Below are positions 29,801 to 38,388 of a stretch of DNA of 64,000 nucleotides, piece by piece. This DNA is from Rhodococcus_F sp040656415 (GTDB lineage Bacteria > Actinomycetota > Actinomycetes > Mycobacteriales > Mycobacteriaceae), in NCBI RefSeq assembly GCF_040656415.1, contig NZ_JBFAMC010000005.1, forward strand, positions 186,001 to 250,000, given 5' to 3'. Below the pieces are notes generated by a model. It was not told where the DNA came from and ran no database searches. It saw nothing but the letters and a program-made list of their open reading frames with translations. Every line of letters begins with the position of its first letter. The stretch's first letter is position 1. Made by a program: the position numbers and the translations under genes.

Positions 29801-31776
29801 GCTTCAGCCTGTCCGAACCACACCGCGGCGAAGGCCTCGGTCACCCTCTGTTGCAGTCGCGGTGCCGCCGTCTCCCCTTCCGCAGCCAACTCGGCGTCCA
29901 GGTCCTCCCCCACCGACGACCGGAGCAGTTCCGTCGGTACCGAGAGCCCGAAATCGTATATCCAGCAGTTCATGCCGTCGGGTCGCGGAATCGAATAGGG
30001 GCGTTCGTCGAGGACTTCCAACCCCAGGCTCTGCAACACCGGAAGGACCTGACTGAGCGAGATTCCGTCGCCGGCCATGTACAGGGTCAGTCGCCAGTGC
30101 CCGACTCGCGCGTCCGGGTCGCGGTAGAGGAAGAGATCGATCGCTCCGGCGGTAAGTGCCTCCAAACGAGTCAGGTCGTCCAGTGCGCGCGACGCCTCGA
30201 AGTCCTCCTTGTAGCTTTCCGGGAAAACCTCCGCGTAACGTTGCGCCAGAACGGAATTTGCATCAGGCGTGACCTTCAGCAAGTCCCCCAGACGTTCGTC
30301 CCAGCTCCGGCTCACCTCCTCGAGCAGTCTCTGAACTCGTTCGCGGTCGGCGTCCGAGAGGTCGAGCTTCTCCCCTCCCTCGCCGACACCCTTTCGGATG
30401 GTGACGTGCAGCAATGCCAGATCGGACTCGGTAACGCGCGCAGTGTATTCCAACGCGCCGGGACCGAACTCCCGCAGCAGGATGTCTTGCATGGCCAATC
30501 TGACCCGTGTGGTGTAACGATCACGCGGCAGGTAGATCAGGCACGAGACGAAGCGACCGAGGAAGTCTTCCCTCAGGAACAGTCGGACCTGTCGTCGCAA
30601 TCCGATGCTGTGTACCGCTGTGACCGTATCGAACAGTGTCTCAGCGCTACTCGAGAAGAGTTCCGTGCGCGGGAACGACTGGATCACCTCGAGCATGGCC
30701 TGCCCCGAGAACGAGTTCAGCTTGAATCCGGCACGGTCGATCACCGTGCGTACCCGACGCGCGATCACCGGAATGTCCAGAACGTTCTCATGGAAGGCAG
30801 TGACTGTGAACACACCGAGGAATCGGTGCTCACCGATGATGGCTCCCTCGTCGTCGAGGATGCTCACACCGACAAAGAACGGGTAGACCGCACGATGCAC
30901 GGTGGCGGGGAACGAACCCTGGGTCAACACCAACAAGGGACGGTCTGGAATCTGGGCCGCCGGGGGGAGGCTCATCGGTCCTTCGGTGACGGAGTCGGAA
31001 CGCAACAAGCCGAGTCCGCTGCCTGGTACGACGTGCAGGCGCCGTTCCCCTGAGCTGTCCGGCGCACCGAGCTCGAATCGTCGGTATCCCAATGCCGCGT
31101 AGTTGCCTTGAGACATCCATCGAAGAAGATCGGCGCAGTCCTCGAAGTCCTCTTTCGTCGTCCCGGGACGTGGTGCGGACCGCTCCAGCTCGTCGGCTAG
31201 GTCCCGTTCGAGTTTGCGCATCGTGTCGGTGTCGTGGACAACCTGACGCACGTCGTCGAGGATTGCGCCAACTTCCTCTTCGAGGGTGTCGAGCGCTGCC
31301 GGTTCGGTTCGCGGATCGAGTTGCACGTGGATCCACGACTCGGCAATACCGGCCGCGTCCGTACCCTCGACCTTGTCCTCCACCAGGATTCCGCGAAGCG
31401 ACCCGTCCACCTCGCGGCGCACCGAAATAATGGGGTGGACGAATTCGCTGATACCGATCCCGAGCCGATTGAGCAGCGTGGTAACAGATTCCACGAGCAA
31501 GGGCATGTCGTCGGTGACTATCTGCACGGACGCACCGAGTTCATACCCATCACCCGGCCGGTAGACGCGGGTCACCGCCTGCCCCGCCGGACGTCGCAGC
31601 GCAAGTTCGAGATGGGCCCCGAGCACCGCTTCCGAGGTGCTGTTGAGTGCGCTCTGGCTGTCGCCCCGGTCGACGTGGCGGAAGTAGATCGCAGCGAGCG
31701 CCGGCACCTGAGACCTCAGTCCCTCGGGCAAATCCCGTGCCCATTGCGCATCACCCAGCGCTACCGAGTCCGACAT
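26878..31776 (-). CDS. gdh: NAD-dependent glutamate dehydrogenase, large (about 180 kDa) type
   Basis: Oxidative deamination of glutamate to 2-oxoglutarate (1632 aa). The N-terminal third carries ACT-like regulatory regions. The dehydrogenase core is in the middle: VEGVHLRFGSVARGGLRWSTR, then EILGLAKAQAVKNAVIVPVGAKGGF with the catalytic lysines, then VVGVGDMSGDVFGNGMLLSR as the dinucleotide site, and a C-terminal helical region. This class (L_180) is held off by the FHA protein GarA in mycobacteria, likely here too. Start ATG at 31776 follows GAGGAGGAAGG. First gene of an operon with thioesterase and unknown gene. Confidence 0.96.
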   Translation of the reverse strand: MSDSVALGDAQWARDLPEGLRSQVPALAAIYFRHVDRGDSQSALNSTSEAVLGAHLELALRRPAGQAVTRVYRPGDGYELGASVQIVTDDMPLLVESVTTLLNRLGIGISEFVHPIISVRREVDGSLRGILVEDKVEGTDAAGIAESWIHVQLDPRTEPAALDTLEEEVGAILDDVRQVVHDTDTMRKLERDLADELERSAPRPGTTKEDFEDCADLLRWMSQGNYAALGYRRFELGAPDSSGERRLHVVPGSGLGLLRSDSVTEGPMSLPPAAQIPDRPLLVLTQGSFPATVHRAVYPFFVGVSILDDEGAIIGEHRFLGVFTVTAFHENVLDIPVIARRVRTVIDRAGFKLNSFSGQAMLEVIQSFPRTELFSSSAETLFDTVTAVHSIGLRRQVRLFLREDFLGRFVSCLIYLPRDRYTTRVRLAMQDILLREFGPGALEYTARVTESDLALLHVTIRKGVGEGGEKLDLSDADRERVQRLLEEVSRSWDERLGDLLKVTPDANSVLAQRYAEVFPESYKEDFEASRALDDLTRLEALTAGAIDLFLYRDPDARVGHWRLTLYMAGDGISLSQVLPVLQSLGLEVLDERPYSIPRPDGMNCWIYDFGLSVPTELLRSSVGEDLDAELAAEGETAAPRLQQRVTEAFAAVWFGQAEADRFNELILRAGIDWRQATILRAYAKYLRQAGFPYSQFHIQGVALADPRSALALVELFEAMFDPERPSSDRVVELENRLREYIDSVVSLDADRILRGLFGLVKSTLRTNYFVTDEAGQWRKYLSFKLDPIAIQELPKPRPRYEIFVYSPEVEGVHLRFGSVARGGLRWSTRREDFRTEILGLAKAQAVKNAVIVPVGAKGGFVVKNPPSESGDPAKDRVSALRAGQDCYRTFISGLLDLTDNVDHTTGEVVPPNRVVRRDGDDRYLVVAADKGTATFSDLANSVAEQYNFWLGDAFASGGSAGYDHKKMGITARGAWESVKRHFREMSLDTQTQDFTVVGVGDMSGDVFGNGMLLSRHIRLVAAFDHRHIFLDPDPDAERSFAERSRLFDLPRSSWADYDTSLISEGGGVWDRTRKSVPISSAAAAALGLDTTITELSPPELIRAILKAPVDLLWNGGIGTYIKASTETNAAAGDKSNDSVRVDGIDVRAKVVGEGGNLGVTPLGRIEYSQNGGRINTDAIDNSAGVDCSDHEVNIKILLDSVVSSGELREDERNPLLASMTDEVADLVLANNIAQNNLLGACRAFAATRLNVNRRQIEHLESQRGLDRKLEALPSDEDLTRRRQAGQGLTSPELATLTAHVKLDLKEDLLATDLPDSETFAPRLPRYFPTVLRERFPAAIKAHPLRRQIVATMLANETINNGGITYAYRLADESGASSTDAIRAYAAVTEIFDLPAVWGRVRAARMPADIEDALIIESSRVLDRASRWFLGNRPQPLAVGAEISRYSANFRALAPKVPKLVKGHQLVDLEVRAGPLIARGAPEDIAFEVFRLLDLFCLLDISDIADIAERDIEEVAELYYELDAHLGIDWLLSAVSNLARGDRWHSLARLALRDDFYSSLRQLTMEVLRGGEPQETPQEKIDDWESTNASRLGRARSALTEIFESGTLDLATLSVAARQIRSMVRGVGTRSEV

Positions 31777-31881
31777 CGATGCCCACCTTCCTCCTCGTCA
31801 CGTTTCCGAGGGCGCCTCTTCACGAGAGTAGCCCCCGGAAACGGAACGAACAGTGGACATCGGGTGTCCGAACCGACTTTG

Positions 31882-32319
31882 TCAGCCGACGCAGACCGGC
31901 GTGAGGTATTGCTCGAGTCCCGCTCGTTCTGCATCCGACAGCGGGCGCGGGCGATTCTTCTTCACGTCGAACGCGACCATGACAGCGTCTCCCGTCCCAC
32001 AGACGACGCCATCTCTGTTCGTGATGACGTGGTGAATCGTGTACGACGAGGTCCCGACGCGCAGTACTGTGACGTCCACCTTCAGCGGCCCGGCGTCGTC
32101 TGTCACGGGGCGGAGAAACTCCACATCCATCCTGCGCACCACCATGGCCCTGGCGCGTGCACCGGCGGCCTTCAGTTCCGACAACAGAAAGTGGACACGC
32201 GCTTCCTGCATGTACTCCACGAACCTGGTGTTGTTGACGTGCCCCAACCGGTCGGTGTCACCCCACCGGACCTGGATCTCGTAGGTAAACGTCTTTGCTT
32301 CCACAGGGTCTGATGCCAC
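31882..32319 (-). CDS. Acyl-CoA thioesterase, hotdog fold
   Basis: A 145-aa 4HBT thioesterase with VRWGDTDRLGHVNNTRFVEYMQEARV, the Asp-containing active-site stretch and HVNN helix. I start at GTG 32319, two bases after the ettA stop, because upstream in-frame codons lie within ettA. Similar to, but not a close duplicate of, the thioesterase at 26457. The pair flanks gdh, an arrangement also seen in M. tuberculosis in part. Substrate is unknown. Confidence 0.85.
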   Translation of the reverse strand: MASDPVEAKTFTYEIQVRWGDTDRLGHVNNTRFVEYMQEARVHFLLSELKAAGARARAMVVRRMDVEFLRPVTDDAGPLKVDVTVLRVGTSSYTIHHVITNRDGVVCGTGDAVMVAFDVKKNRPRPLSDAERAGLEQYLTPVCVG

Positions 32320-32321
32320 AG

Positions 32322-34001
32322 TCAGTCTCTCGTCAGCTTCCGATAGGTGACACGATGCGGACGCGCCGCGTCCGGCCCGAGACGCTCGACCTTGTTGGCC
32401 TCGTAGCCTTCGAAGTTGCCCTCGTACCAATACCAGGCAGCCTCGTTGTCACCGAAGCCACCCTCCCACGCGAGAATGTGGGTACACGTGCGGTCCAGGA
32501 ACCAGCGGTCGTGGGAGATCACGACAGCACAGCCCGGGAACTGTTCGAGGGCGTTCTCGAGCGAGCCGAGTGTCTCGACGTCGAGGTCGTTGGTCGGCTC
32601 GTCGAGCAGGATCAGGTTGCCGCCCTGCTTGAGGGTCATCGCCAGGTTGAGTCGGTTGCGTTCACCACCGGAGAGCACGCCGGACGGCTTCTGCTGGTCT
32701 GCGCCCTTGAAGCCGAACGAGCTGATGTACGCGCGCGAAGGCATCTCGGTCTGTCCGACGATGATGTGGTCGAGACCGTCGGACACGACCTCCCACACCG
32801 ACTTGTTCGGGTCGATGCCTGCACGGTTCTGGTCGACATAGCTCAGCTTCACGGTCTGGCCGATCTTGACCTCGCCGGCGTCGGGCTCCTCGAGGCCGAC
32901 GATGGTCTTGAACAATGTCGTCTTTCCCACACCGTTGGGGCCGATGACACCGACGATGCCGTTACGCGGCAACGTGAACGACAGGTCCTTGATCAGAACC
33001 CGTCCGTCGAAACCCTTGTCCAGATTCGACACCTCGACGACGACGTCACCCAGGCGCGGCGGCGCCGGGATCTGGATTTCCTCGAAGTCGAGCTTGCGAG
33101 TCTTCTCTGCCTCGGCGGCCATCTCCTCGTACCGGTCGAGACGGGCCTTGTTCTTGGCCTGACGGGCTTTCGCACCCGACCGCACCCACGCGAGTTCTTC
33201 CTTGAGCCGCTTCTGCAGCTTCTGATCCTTCTTCCCCTGTACCTCCAGGCGAGCAGCCTTCTGTTCGAGGTAGGTCGAGTAGTTGCCCTCATACGGGTAC
33301 AACCGTCCACGATCGACCTCGCAAATCCACTGCGCCACATGGTCGAGGAAGTATCGGTCGTGGGTGACGGCCAGGATCGCACCCGAATACGCGGCCAGGT
33401 GCTGCTCGAGCCACAGGACACTCTCGGCGTCCAAGTGGTTGGTGGGCTCGTCGAGCAGAAGAAGGTCGGGCTTGCTGAGAAGCAGCTTGCAGAGGGCCAC
33501 GCGGCGCTTCTCACCACCGGACAGGTGCGTAACCATCTCTTCCGGCGGCGGACACCGCAGCGCATCCATCGCCTGCTCGAGCTGAGAGTCGATCTCCCAC
33601 GCATCGGCATGGTCGAGCTTCTCCTGAAGCTCGCCCATCTCCTCCATCAATTCGTCGGAGTAGTCGGTTGCCATCAGCTCGGCGATCTCGTTGTACCGCT
33701 TGAGCTGAACCATCACGTCGCCCATACCCTCTTCGACGTTTTCACGAACCGTCTTGGTCTCGTCCAGCTGCGGCTCCTGCATGAGGATCCCGACGGACGC
33801 ACCCGGAGCGAGGAATGCCTCACCATTTCCCGGCTGATCCAGCCCCGCCATGATCTTCAGGATGCTGGACTTACCTGCGCCGTTCGGTCCGACCACACCG
33901 ATCTTGGCGCCAGGGTAGAAGCTCATTGTGACGTCATCGAGGATGACCTTGTCACCATGCGCCTTGCGCACCTTCTTCATCGTGTAAATGAACTCAGCCA
34001 T
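32322..34001 (-). CDS. ettA: Energy-dependent translational throttle protein, ABC-F ATPase
   Basis: Soluble twin-ATPase (559 aa) that acts at the ribosomal E site and couples translation to ATP level. Two nucleotide-binding domains: Walker A GPNGAGKSS at 38-46 and GPNGVGKTT in the second half; signatures LSGGEKRRVAL and LSGGERNRLNL; linker helices rich in Lys/Arg/Glu (RLEVQGKKDQKLQKRLKEEL). No membrane part. The start ATG at 34001 has TAGGCT ending six bases upstream and no ribosome-binding site, which suggests a leaderless mRNA. Equivalent to Rv2477c. Confidence 0.96.
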   Translation of the reverse strand: MAEFIYTMKKVRKAHGDKVILDDVTMSFYPGAKIGVVGPNGAGKSSILKIMAGLDQPGNGEAFLAPGASVGILMQEPQLDETKTVRENVEEGMGDVMVQLKRYNEIAELMATDYSDELMEEMGELQEKLDHADAWEIDSQLEQAMDALRCPPPEEMVTHLSGGEKRRVALCKLLLSKPDLLLLDEPTNHLDAESVLWLEQHLAAYSGAILAVTHDRYFLDHVAQWICEVDRGRLYPYEGNYSTYLEQKAARLEVQGKKDQKLQKRLKEELAWVRSGAKARQAKNKARLDRYEEMAAEAEKTRKLDFEEIQIPAPPRLGDVVVEVSNLDKGFDGRVLIKDLSFTLPRNGIVGVIGPNGVGKTTLFKTIVGLEEPDAGEVKIGQTVKLSYVDQNRAGIDPNKSVWEVVSDGLDHIIVGQTEMPSRAYISSFGFKGADQQKPSGVLSGGERNRLNLAMTLKQGGNLILLDEPTNDLDVETLGSLENALEQFPGCAVVISHDRWFLDRTCTHILAWEGGFGDNEAAWYWYEGNFEGYEANKVERLGPDAARPHRVTYRKLTRD

Positions 34002-34007
34002 GACGCC

Positions 34008-34013
34008 AGCCTA
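34008..34013 (-). promoter_or_regulatory. -10 box for a leaderless ettA transcript
   Basis: TAGGCT on the minus strand with six bases (GGCGTC) to the ATG. Confidence 0.55.
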
Positions 34014-34123
34014 GTGGTGTGAGGCGTCGAACCCACATCGCGGAGGGTCGTCGACCGAACAGCTACTTCTCGGCGCGCACCTGCGCCGGAGACAGCAGGG
34101 AGAGGCCGACATCATCGGCGGTG

Positions 34124-34612
34124 CTATGCCACGAGTGGATCATTCACTGGTGTTTCCGTTTCCGTGACGGAGGTCTCTGCAGGACTGGTCCTTGCGAAGG
34201 CGGTATCGGCACCGTCGGAGTCGTTGGTGACGGCGTCAACGGGGGCCTTGCGGCGCTCCCGTTCTACGACGGCCGTGCACCGCGAAAGGTCGGGACCGAC
34301 AGCGGTGGCACTCAGCTCGAGGCTGGATCGGGCGATACCGTCACGAGTCGTGTACTCGGTCGTGCGCAGTTCGCCTGTGACGATTACGGGATCGCCTTTC
34401 CCGATCGATTGGACGACGCCTGCCATCAACCGCCGGCGACAGGTCACTGTGAGATAGAGAGTGCTGCCATCGCGCCACTCGCCGGTCGTGGCATTGCGCC
34501 GCCGAACCGTACTCGCCATCCGAAAGCTCAGGAACTCCTCGCCCGCGGCGTTCGACCTGGCGATCGGACTGGTGATGACCGTTCCGACGACGGTGCCGTG
34601 TGTTTCGTACAT
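34124..34612 (-). CDS. Single-stranded DNA-binding protein, paralogue (Rv2478c type)
   Basis: A 162-aa OB-fold protein: N-terminal GTVVGTVITSPIARSNAAGEEFLSFRMAS and the LYLTVTCRRRLMAGVVQSIGKGDPVIVTGELR core are typical of SSB, and the C-terminal 45 residues are acidic and flexible but lack the classical DDxPF-type tip (end is ETETPVNDPLVA). That missing tip suggests it does not recruit replication partners as the main SSB does. Starts at ATG 34612 behind GGGGATCTGCAG. Relatives are secondary SSBs in actinobacteria. Confidence 0.88.
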   Translation of the reverse strand: MYETHGTVVGTVITSPIARSNAAGEEFLSFRMASTVRRRNATTGEWRDGSTLYLTVTCRRRLMAGVVQSIGKGDPVIVTGELRTTEYTTRDGIARSSLELSATAVGPDLSRCTAVVERERRKAPVDAVTNDSDGADTAFARTSPAETSVTETETPVNDPLVA

Positions 34613-34782
34613 CTGCAGATCCCCCTGTGCGTGTGGCCAGTTACCTTCTCCCACAGCGTGCCTTCCGCCACACAGCGCTGTGGTCATCGAACGGAATCTG
34701 TGGACAAGCCTATGGGGGTGTGCACAATTAGCTGCGAACATTCCGGAGACTCGAAAACGTGTCACCCGCAAGTGCTAACGGG

Positions 34783-36813
34783 TCACAGTCCCGCCTCACG
34801 ATCGCGTCGCGCCAGTTCGGCGAACATCGCGTTGTGCGCAGCAAGTTCCGCCTCGTCGTCGCGATCGGCAGCCCGGTCGACGCGCCGGGCGGTGCGGCCA
34901 TCGCTGCGGGACCACTGGATCAGCAGCGCCAGCATCACCAACATCAGCGGAATCTCACCCGTCGCCCACGCGATGCTGCCGCCGAGTTGCTGATTACTCA
35001 ACAGGTCGGAGTTCCAGCCCAAGCCCAGCGAGCGGTAGAACGACTCCCCCATGACGGTGTTCATGCTCATGAGCGCGACGCCGAAGAAGGCGTGGAACGG
35101 CAGGGAGCCGAACACCATCGCGAGTTTCGCGACCGGCGCAAGCTTGCGTGGTGACGGATCCACGCCGATGGCGACCCAATAGAACAGGTAGCCACTCAGG
35201 AGGAAGTGGAGGTTCATCAGAATGTGCGCTGTGTGCGAATCCACGGTGGCACCGAAGATCCCACCGAGGTACAGCGCGTAGAAGCCGCCCACGAAGAGCG
35301 TCGCCGCAACCACGGGATGAGTGATGAAGCGGGAGAAGGGGCTGTGCAGAACCTTCAGAAGCCATTCACGTAGACCCGGCACTCCATTCTTGCCCGCCGG
35401 ATCGAGCGCGCGCAATGCAAGCGTGATCGGCGCACCGAGGACCAGCAGCACCGGGGCCAGCATCGACAGGGCCATATGTGCCCCCATGTGAACGCTGAAC
35501 ACCGCTGGTGCGTAGCGGCCTACGCCGGACGACGTCGCGAAGAGCAGCACCGCGCATCCACACATCCACGCCACGGTCCTGCCGATTGGCCAGCTGTCGC
35601 CGCGGCGGCGGAGCTTGCGTATTCCGAGCACGTAGACGAGCGCGAGAACAATCGCCGCAGTGCCGTAGAGGAGATCGAATCGCCAGTCCAGCATCAGACG
35701 CGCAAACGTCGGCGGCCCGGACAGGTTGTAGCCGAGTTCGACCTCGGTAAGAGTGGGCACTGAAACAGGTGCTGGTGGAGGAGTGCGGCCGAGTCCGACG
35801 GCGAGACCGATCGTCGCGCCGAAGACCAAGGCTTCGACCCCCGCGAATCGGATCAGGTTGCCCCTGCTCGCCGGATCCTTCTGCAGCGCGGGCAGAGCCC
35901 GGCGCCGGTGCGCGAAACCCAATACGCCCAGGATGACCAGAGCCACAGCCTTTGCCACCACGAGGCGGCCATACGTGGTGTCGAGAAAGTCGCCGATCGG
36001 GACGCGAACAAGCGCGTTCACGACTCCGCTGATAGCCATGACAACGAAGCAGATTCCTGCGACCGTCGAAAACCTTCTTGCCGCGACGTCGGTGTACGCA
36101 CCACCTCGCCGCGCATGAGCCAGGAGAGCGAACAGCCCACCGGCCCACAGCGAAGCCGCGACGAGGTGAAGGATCAAACTATTCGTCGCCATGTCGTGTG
36201 AACCGCCCGAAGACGAGTGTCCGGTCAACGCCAGCGGCATCAGACCGAGAATCGCGACCGCCAGCAGGATCGGCGTCCACCACCAGCGAAGTACCAGCCG
36301 CGCTGTGATCGCGACGACGATGGCGATGATTGCAGTCCAGCGCCACACGCTTGCGAGCTCGACCTGATCGAAAGATCTGAAGACGTTGCTCGGCTTGGCC
36401 GCCTCGAAGAATGGTTGCCCCGAGGTGTCCGACAAGGCCAGCGGGACCAGGACCAGAGAGGTCGCCGCCCATACGATCGCGGCGTGTGACGCCGTCCGGA
36501 CCGCACGATAGCCATCCACGTCCAGGACCCCCGACTTCTGCGGGGGCAAGAAGAACGCCGCTAGCAACAGCGACCCGATCGTGATGACGGCAGCAACCTC
36601 CGCGACTGCTCGCATCGCAGGCAAGCCGTATGTGGTGATCGGGCCCGGGTCCGGAATCCCCAGCAGCACGAGCGCCTGCGCAGCGGAAAGACCGACCACC
36701 ATGGCCGCGACCAGACCGGCGATGAGACCACCGACGACGAACAAAGCGGTCGAACCGGCGCGGCTCGGGGGCTGTGATTCCGGGTCGGACTTCGCGAGCA
36801 GGGGTGTAGCCAT
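34783..36813 (-). CDS. CopD-CtaG fusion membrane protein, copper handling / cytochrome oxidase assembly
   Basis: A 676-aa multipass protein. Residues about 20-330 form a CopD-like copper import domain with many helices (LILHLVAASLWAGGLFALL near 215-233). Residues about 380-630 are a caa3_CtaG-type domain (SVHMGAHMALSMLAPVLLVLGAPITL, HTAHILMNLHFLLSGYLFYW), where paired histidines may bind copper. Such fusions occur in mycobacteria (Rv0102) and Rhodococcus and are thought to deliver copper to cytochrome oxidase. The start ATG has TACTCT six bases upstream (36820-36825), so leaderless transcription is likely. The cytoplasmic tail is charged. Confidence 0.88.
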   Translation of the reverse strand: MATPLLAKSDPESQPPSRAGSTALFVVGGLIAGLVAAMVVGLSAAQALVLLGIPDPGPITTYGLPAMRAVAEVAAVITIGSLLLAAFFLPPQKSGVLDVDGYRAVRTASHAAIVWAATSLVLVPLALSDTSGQPFFEAAKPSNVFRSFDQVELASVWRWTAIIAIVVAITARLVLRWWWTPILLAVAILGLMPLALTGHSSSGGSHDMATNSLILHLVAASLWAGGLFALLAHARRGGAYTDVAARRFSTVAGICFVVMAISGVVNALVRVPIGDFLDTTYGRLVVAKAVALVILGVLGFAHRRRALPALQKDPASRGNLIRFAGVEALVFGATIGLAVGLGRTPPPAPVSVPTLTEVELGYNLSGPPTFARLMLDWRFDLLYGTAAIVLALVYVLGIRKLRRRGDSWPIGRTVAWMCGCAVLLFATSSGVGRYAPAVFSVHMGAHMALSMLAPVLLVLGAPITLALRALDPAGKNGVPGLREWLLKVLHSPFSRFITHPVVAATLFVGGFYALYLGGIFGATVDSHTAHILMNLHFLLSGYLFYWVAIGVDPSPRKLAPVAKLAMVFGSLPFHAFFGVALMSMNTVMGESFYRSLGLGWNSDLLSNQQLGGSIAWATGEIPLMLVMLALLIQWSRSDGRTARRVDRAADRDDEAELAAHNAMFAELARRDREAGL

Positions 36814-36819
36814 GCAACA

Positions 36820-36825
36820 AGAGTA
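36820..36825 (-). promoter_or_regulatory. -10 box for a leaderless CopD-CtaG transcript
   Basis: TACTCT on the minus strand, six bases before the ATG at 36813. Confidence 0.5.
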
Positions 36826-36983
36826 GGACCTACGACAACCCGTCGGAGACGCGAGTCTTCTGTCCAGCCCCGTCTACCCGGTGTGGTTCCACTTCGTGGT
36901 TTAGTTGATGTTGGCGGTACTACTCCCGTCCGTGGCGGCCATCGGCTGATGACCGTCGATACGGCAGGTATTATGTGCTCCGC

Positions 36984-37056
36984 GCCTCCGTAGCTCAGGG
37001 GATAGAGCAAGAGCCTTCTAATCTCTTGGTCGCAGGTTCGAATCCTGCCGGGGGCA
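36984..37056 (+). tRNA. tRNA-Arg (TCT)
   Basis: Acceptor GCCTCCG pairs with CGGGGGC (one T-G pair); D-arm GCTC/GAGC; T-arm GCAGG-TTCGAAT-CCTGC; anticodon TCT in loop CTTCTAA. The base of the anticodon loop has a C-T mismatch at positions 31/39. CCA is encoded at 37057-37059. Confidence 0.93.
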
Positions 37057-37166
37057 CCAAAATCCCTGGTAGCGAAAGTTCCGGAATCAAGAATTCAAGG
37101 GAAGGCGACGTTGCGTTCAGAGCATTCGTCGCTTCACGACCCCAGCCTCAGGGCGAACGGACTCGC

Positions 37167-37388
37167 CTATGGCCGACGAGGCTTTCTCGCCTGGTGGACG
37201 AGAGCACCGGCAATCATGCCAGCCGCGAAACCAACGATCATGCACAAAGCCGTCGCGGTGCCCGCCCACGGAGCAGCCAGGACGAGACCGACAAGCAGAC
37301 CCACTACTCCCGCAATCATGGATTCCCTACTGGCCAGGAATCCGCCAATCCTTTCTGCTCTACCACTCGTGGATGCTCTGCTACTCAT
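37167..37388 (-). CDS. Small two-helix membrane protein, unknown
   Basis: A 73-aa protein with two hydrophobic segments (about residues 26-43 and 47-64, the latter Met/Gly/Ala-rich) and a basic end (HQARKPRRP). I recognise no family. Two starts are possible: ATG at 37388 with GAGAGG six bases upstream, or ATG at 37466 with GGAGG six bases upstream, giving 99 aa; the added part has low third-position G+C, so I prefer the shorter form. It lies in the lower-G+C stretch after tRNA-Arg and is read toward the tRNA. Confidence 0.5.
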   Translation of the reverse strand: MSSRASTSGRAERIGGFLASRESMIAGVVGLLVGLVLAAPWAGTATALCMIVGFAAGMIAGALVHQARKPRRP

Positions 37389-38031
37389 GGCAACCTCTCG
37401 TCGCGGTTCCGAACTATTTCGCAGAAACTGAATAGTTGGATCAACTGCCTCCTCGGCATCCGCCATCGGGTCCTCCATGCGCCCGAAACGCAGTAGCCCA
37501 CGCCGAAGCCGTTGCAGCAGATCTCCACATGCATAGTGCCCGTTGACTGTTCAGCAGCATGCAGCGAGTTGCTTTCGCCTCGCGCTACCAAATCCGGCGA
37601 TCGCCGAAGTGGGTATCCCTGTGCTCTGAATCTACTTCTTCATGTTCGACGTTCCTCGCTGAAGAATCCAGATACAGTGGCCGATTGCCTCGGGCGACCA
37701 GTTCATTTGAAGCGGTTACAGTTTGAAATCTTCCTGACTCCTTCGGCCGCTCACACGACACTCGTCATACAGCGCACTTTCGGGGCTCGAATCCGACTCG
37801 TTCGGAAGAGTTCAACGTGTGCGTTGCGGATCAGTCGATCAGCACTTCCCAGGGCTCGGCTCCACGGCACCAGACGGCGCCAAGCGCCCCATCTCTCGAG
37901 CTCTCTGGGCGGGCCACCAAGTCACGGTTGCGTCAACCCGCGCCCTTCCACGATCGGTGACCCCGCAAGTCAACCCGTGGGTATCCGGTGGCACCATGTC
38001 CCAGACCTCACGACATCTCGAAAGGGAAACC
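37389..38031. other. Non-coding stretch of lower G+C
   Basis: I see no credible gene, RNA or repeat here. Base composition is visibly richer in A/T than the neighbours and the open frames that cross it lack ribosome-binding sites. The right end should hold the promoter of the secreted-protein gene at 38032. No riboswitch consensus was recognised. Confidence 0.6.
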
Positions 38032-38388
38032 TTGAAGACATCAGTTCGCGCTGCCGTAACCGCAGTGCTCGCCGCCCCTCTCGTCGCGGCAGTGTTCGCC
38101 GCGCCCGCGAACGCGGCACCCGAGGACGCTGCATTCTCGACTTTGGTCGAGGGCAACGAAATCACCATCAACGTGGTCAACAACACTCAGTTCAAGTTGG
38201 CATGCGCCTTTTCCGCAGCAGCTGCGTGCGACCGAGTATTCGATGACGAACAGGTGGGAACGGACGGGTGGGCCAATCTCGATACGGCTGCCCCGGAAGA
38301 GTCCGCCGCCGAAGAGCAGAGCGGCGGTTCGGGCAGCGCTTCCGGTAGCCCGGAGGACGGATCCGGCAGCTTGGGCTTCGGTAGCTGA
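38032..38388 (+). CDS. Small secreted protein, unknown
   Basis: A 118-aa exported protein. I choose TTG at 38032, preceded by AAAGGGAAAC, giving a clean signal peptide MKTSVRAAVTAVLAAPLV... with a probable cleavage after ANA (about residue 29). An ATG at 37996 would add 12 residues ahead of the signal and has no such site. The mature part has two cysteines nine apart (LACAFSAAAACDR), which may form a disulfide, and a Gly/Ser-rich low-complexity tail (GGSGSASGSPEDGSGSLGFGS). No known domain. Such small Rhodococcus/Mycobacterium secreted proteins are usually lineage-specific. Confidence 0.7.
   Translation: MKTSVRAAVTAVLAAPLVAAVFAAPANAAPEDAAFSTLVEGNEITINVVNNTQFKLACAFSAAAACDRVFDDEQVGTDGWANLDTAAPEESAAEEQSGGSGSASGSPEDGSGSLGFGS

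Noticed and set aside
29404..31053. 549-codon frame opposite gdh
   Set aside because: Antisense shadow; composition atypical and no domain recognised.
32295..34022. 575-codon frame opposite ettA
   Set aside because: Antisense shadow of an ABC-F protein; no recognisable family on the plus strand.
37389..38031. Riboswitch upstream of the secreted-protein gene
   Set aside because: No known riboswitch core (ydaO, cobalamin, SAM, TPP) was found on reading.
37512..38246. 244-codon frame crossing 37.5-38.2 kb
   Set aside because: Out of frame with the signal-peptide protein, low-G+C codon pattern, no ribosome-binding site.
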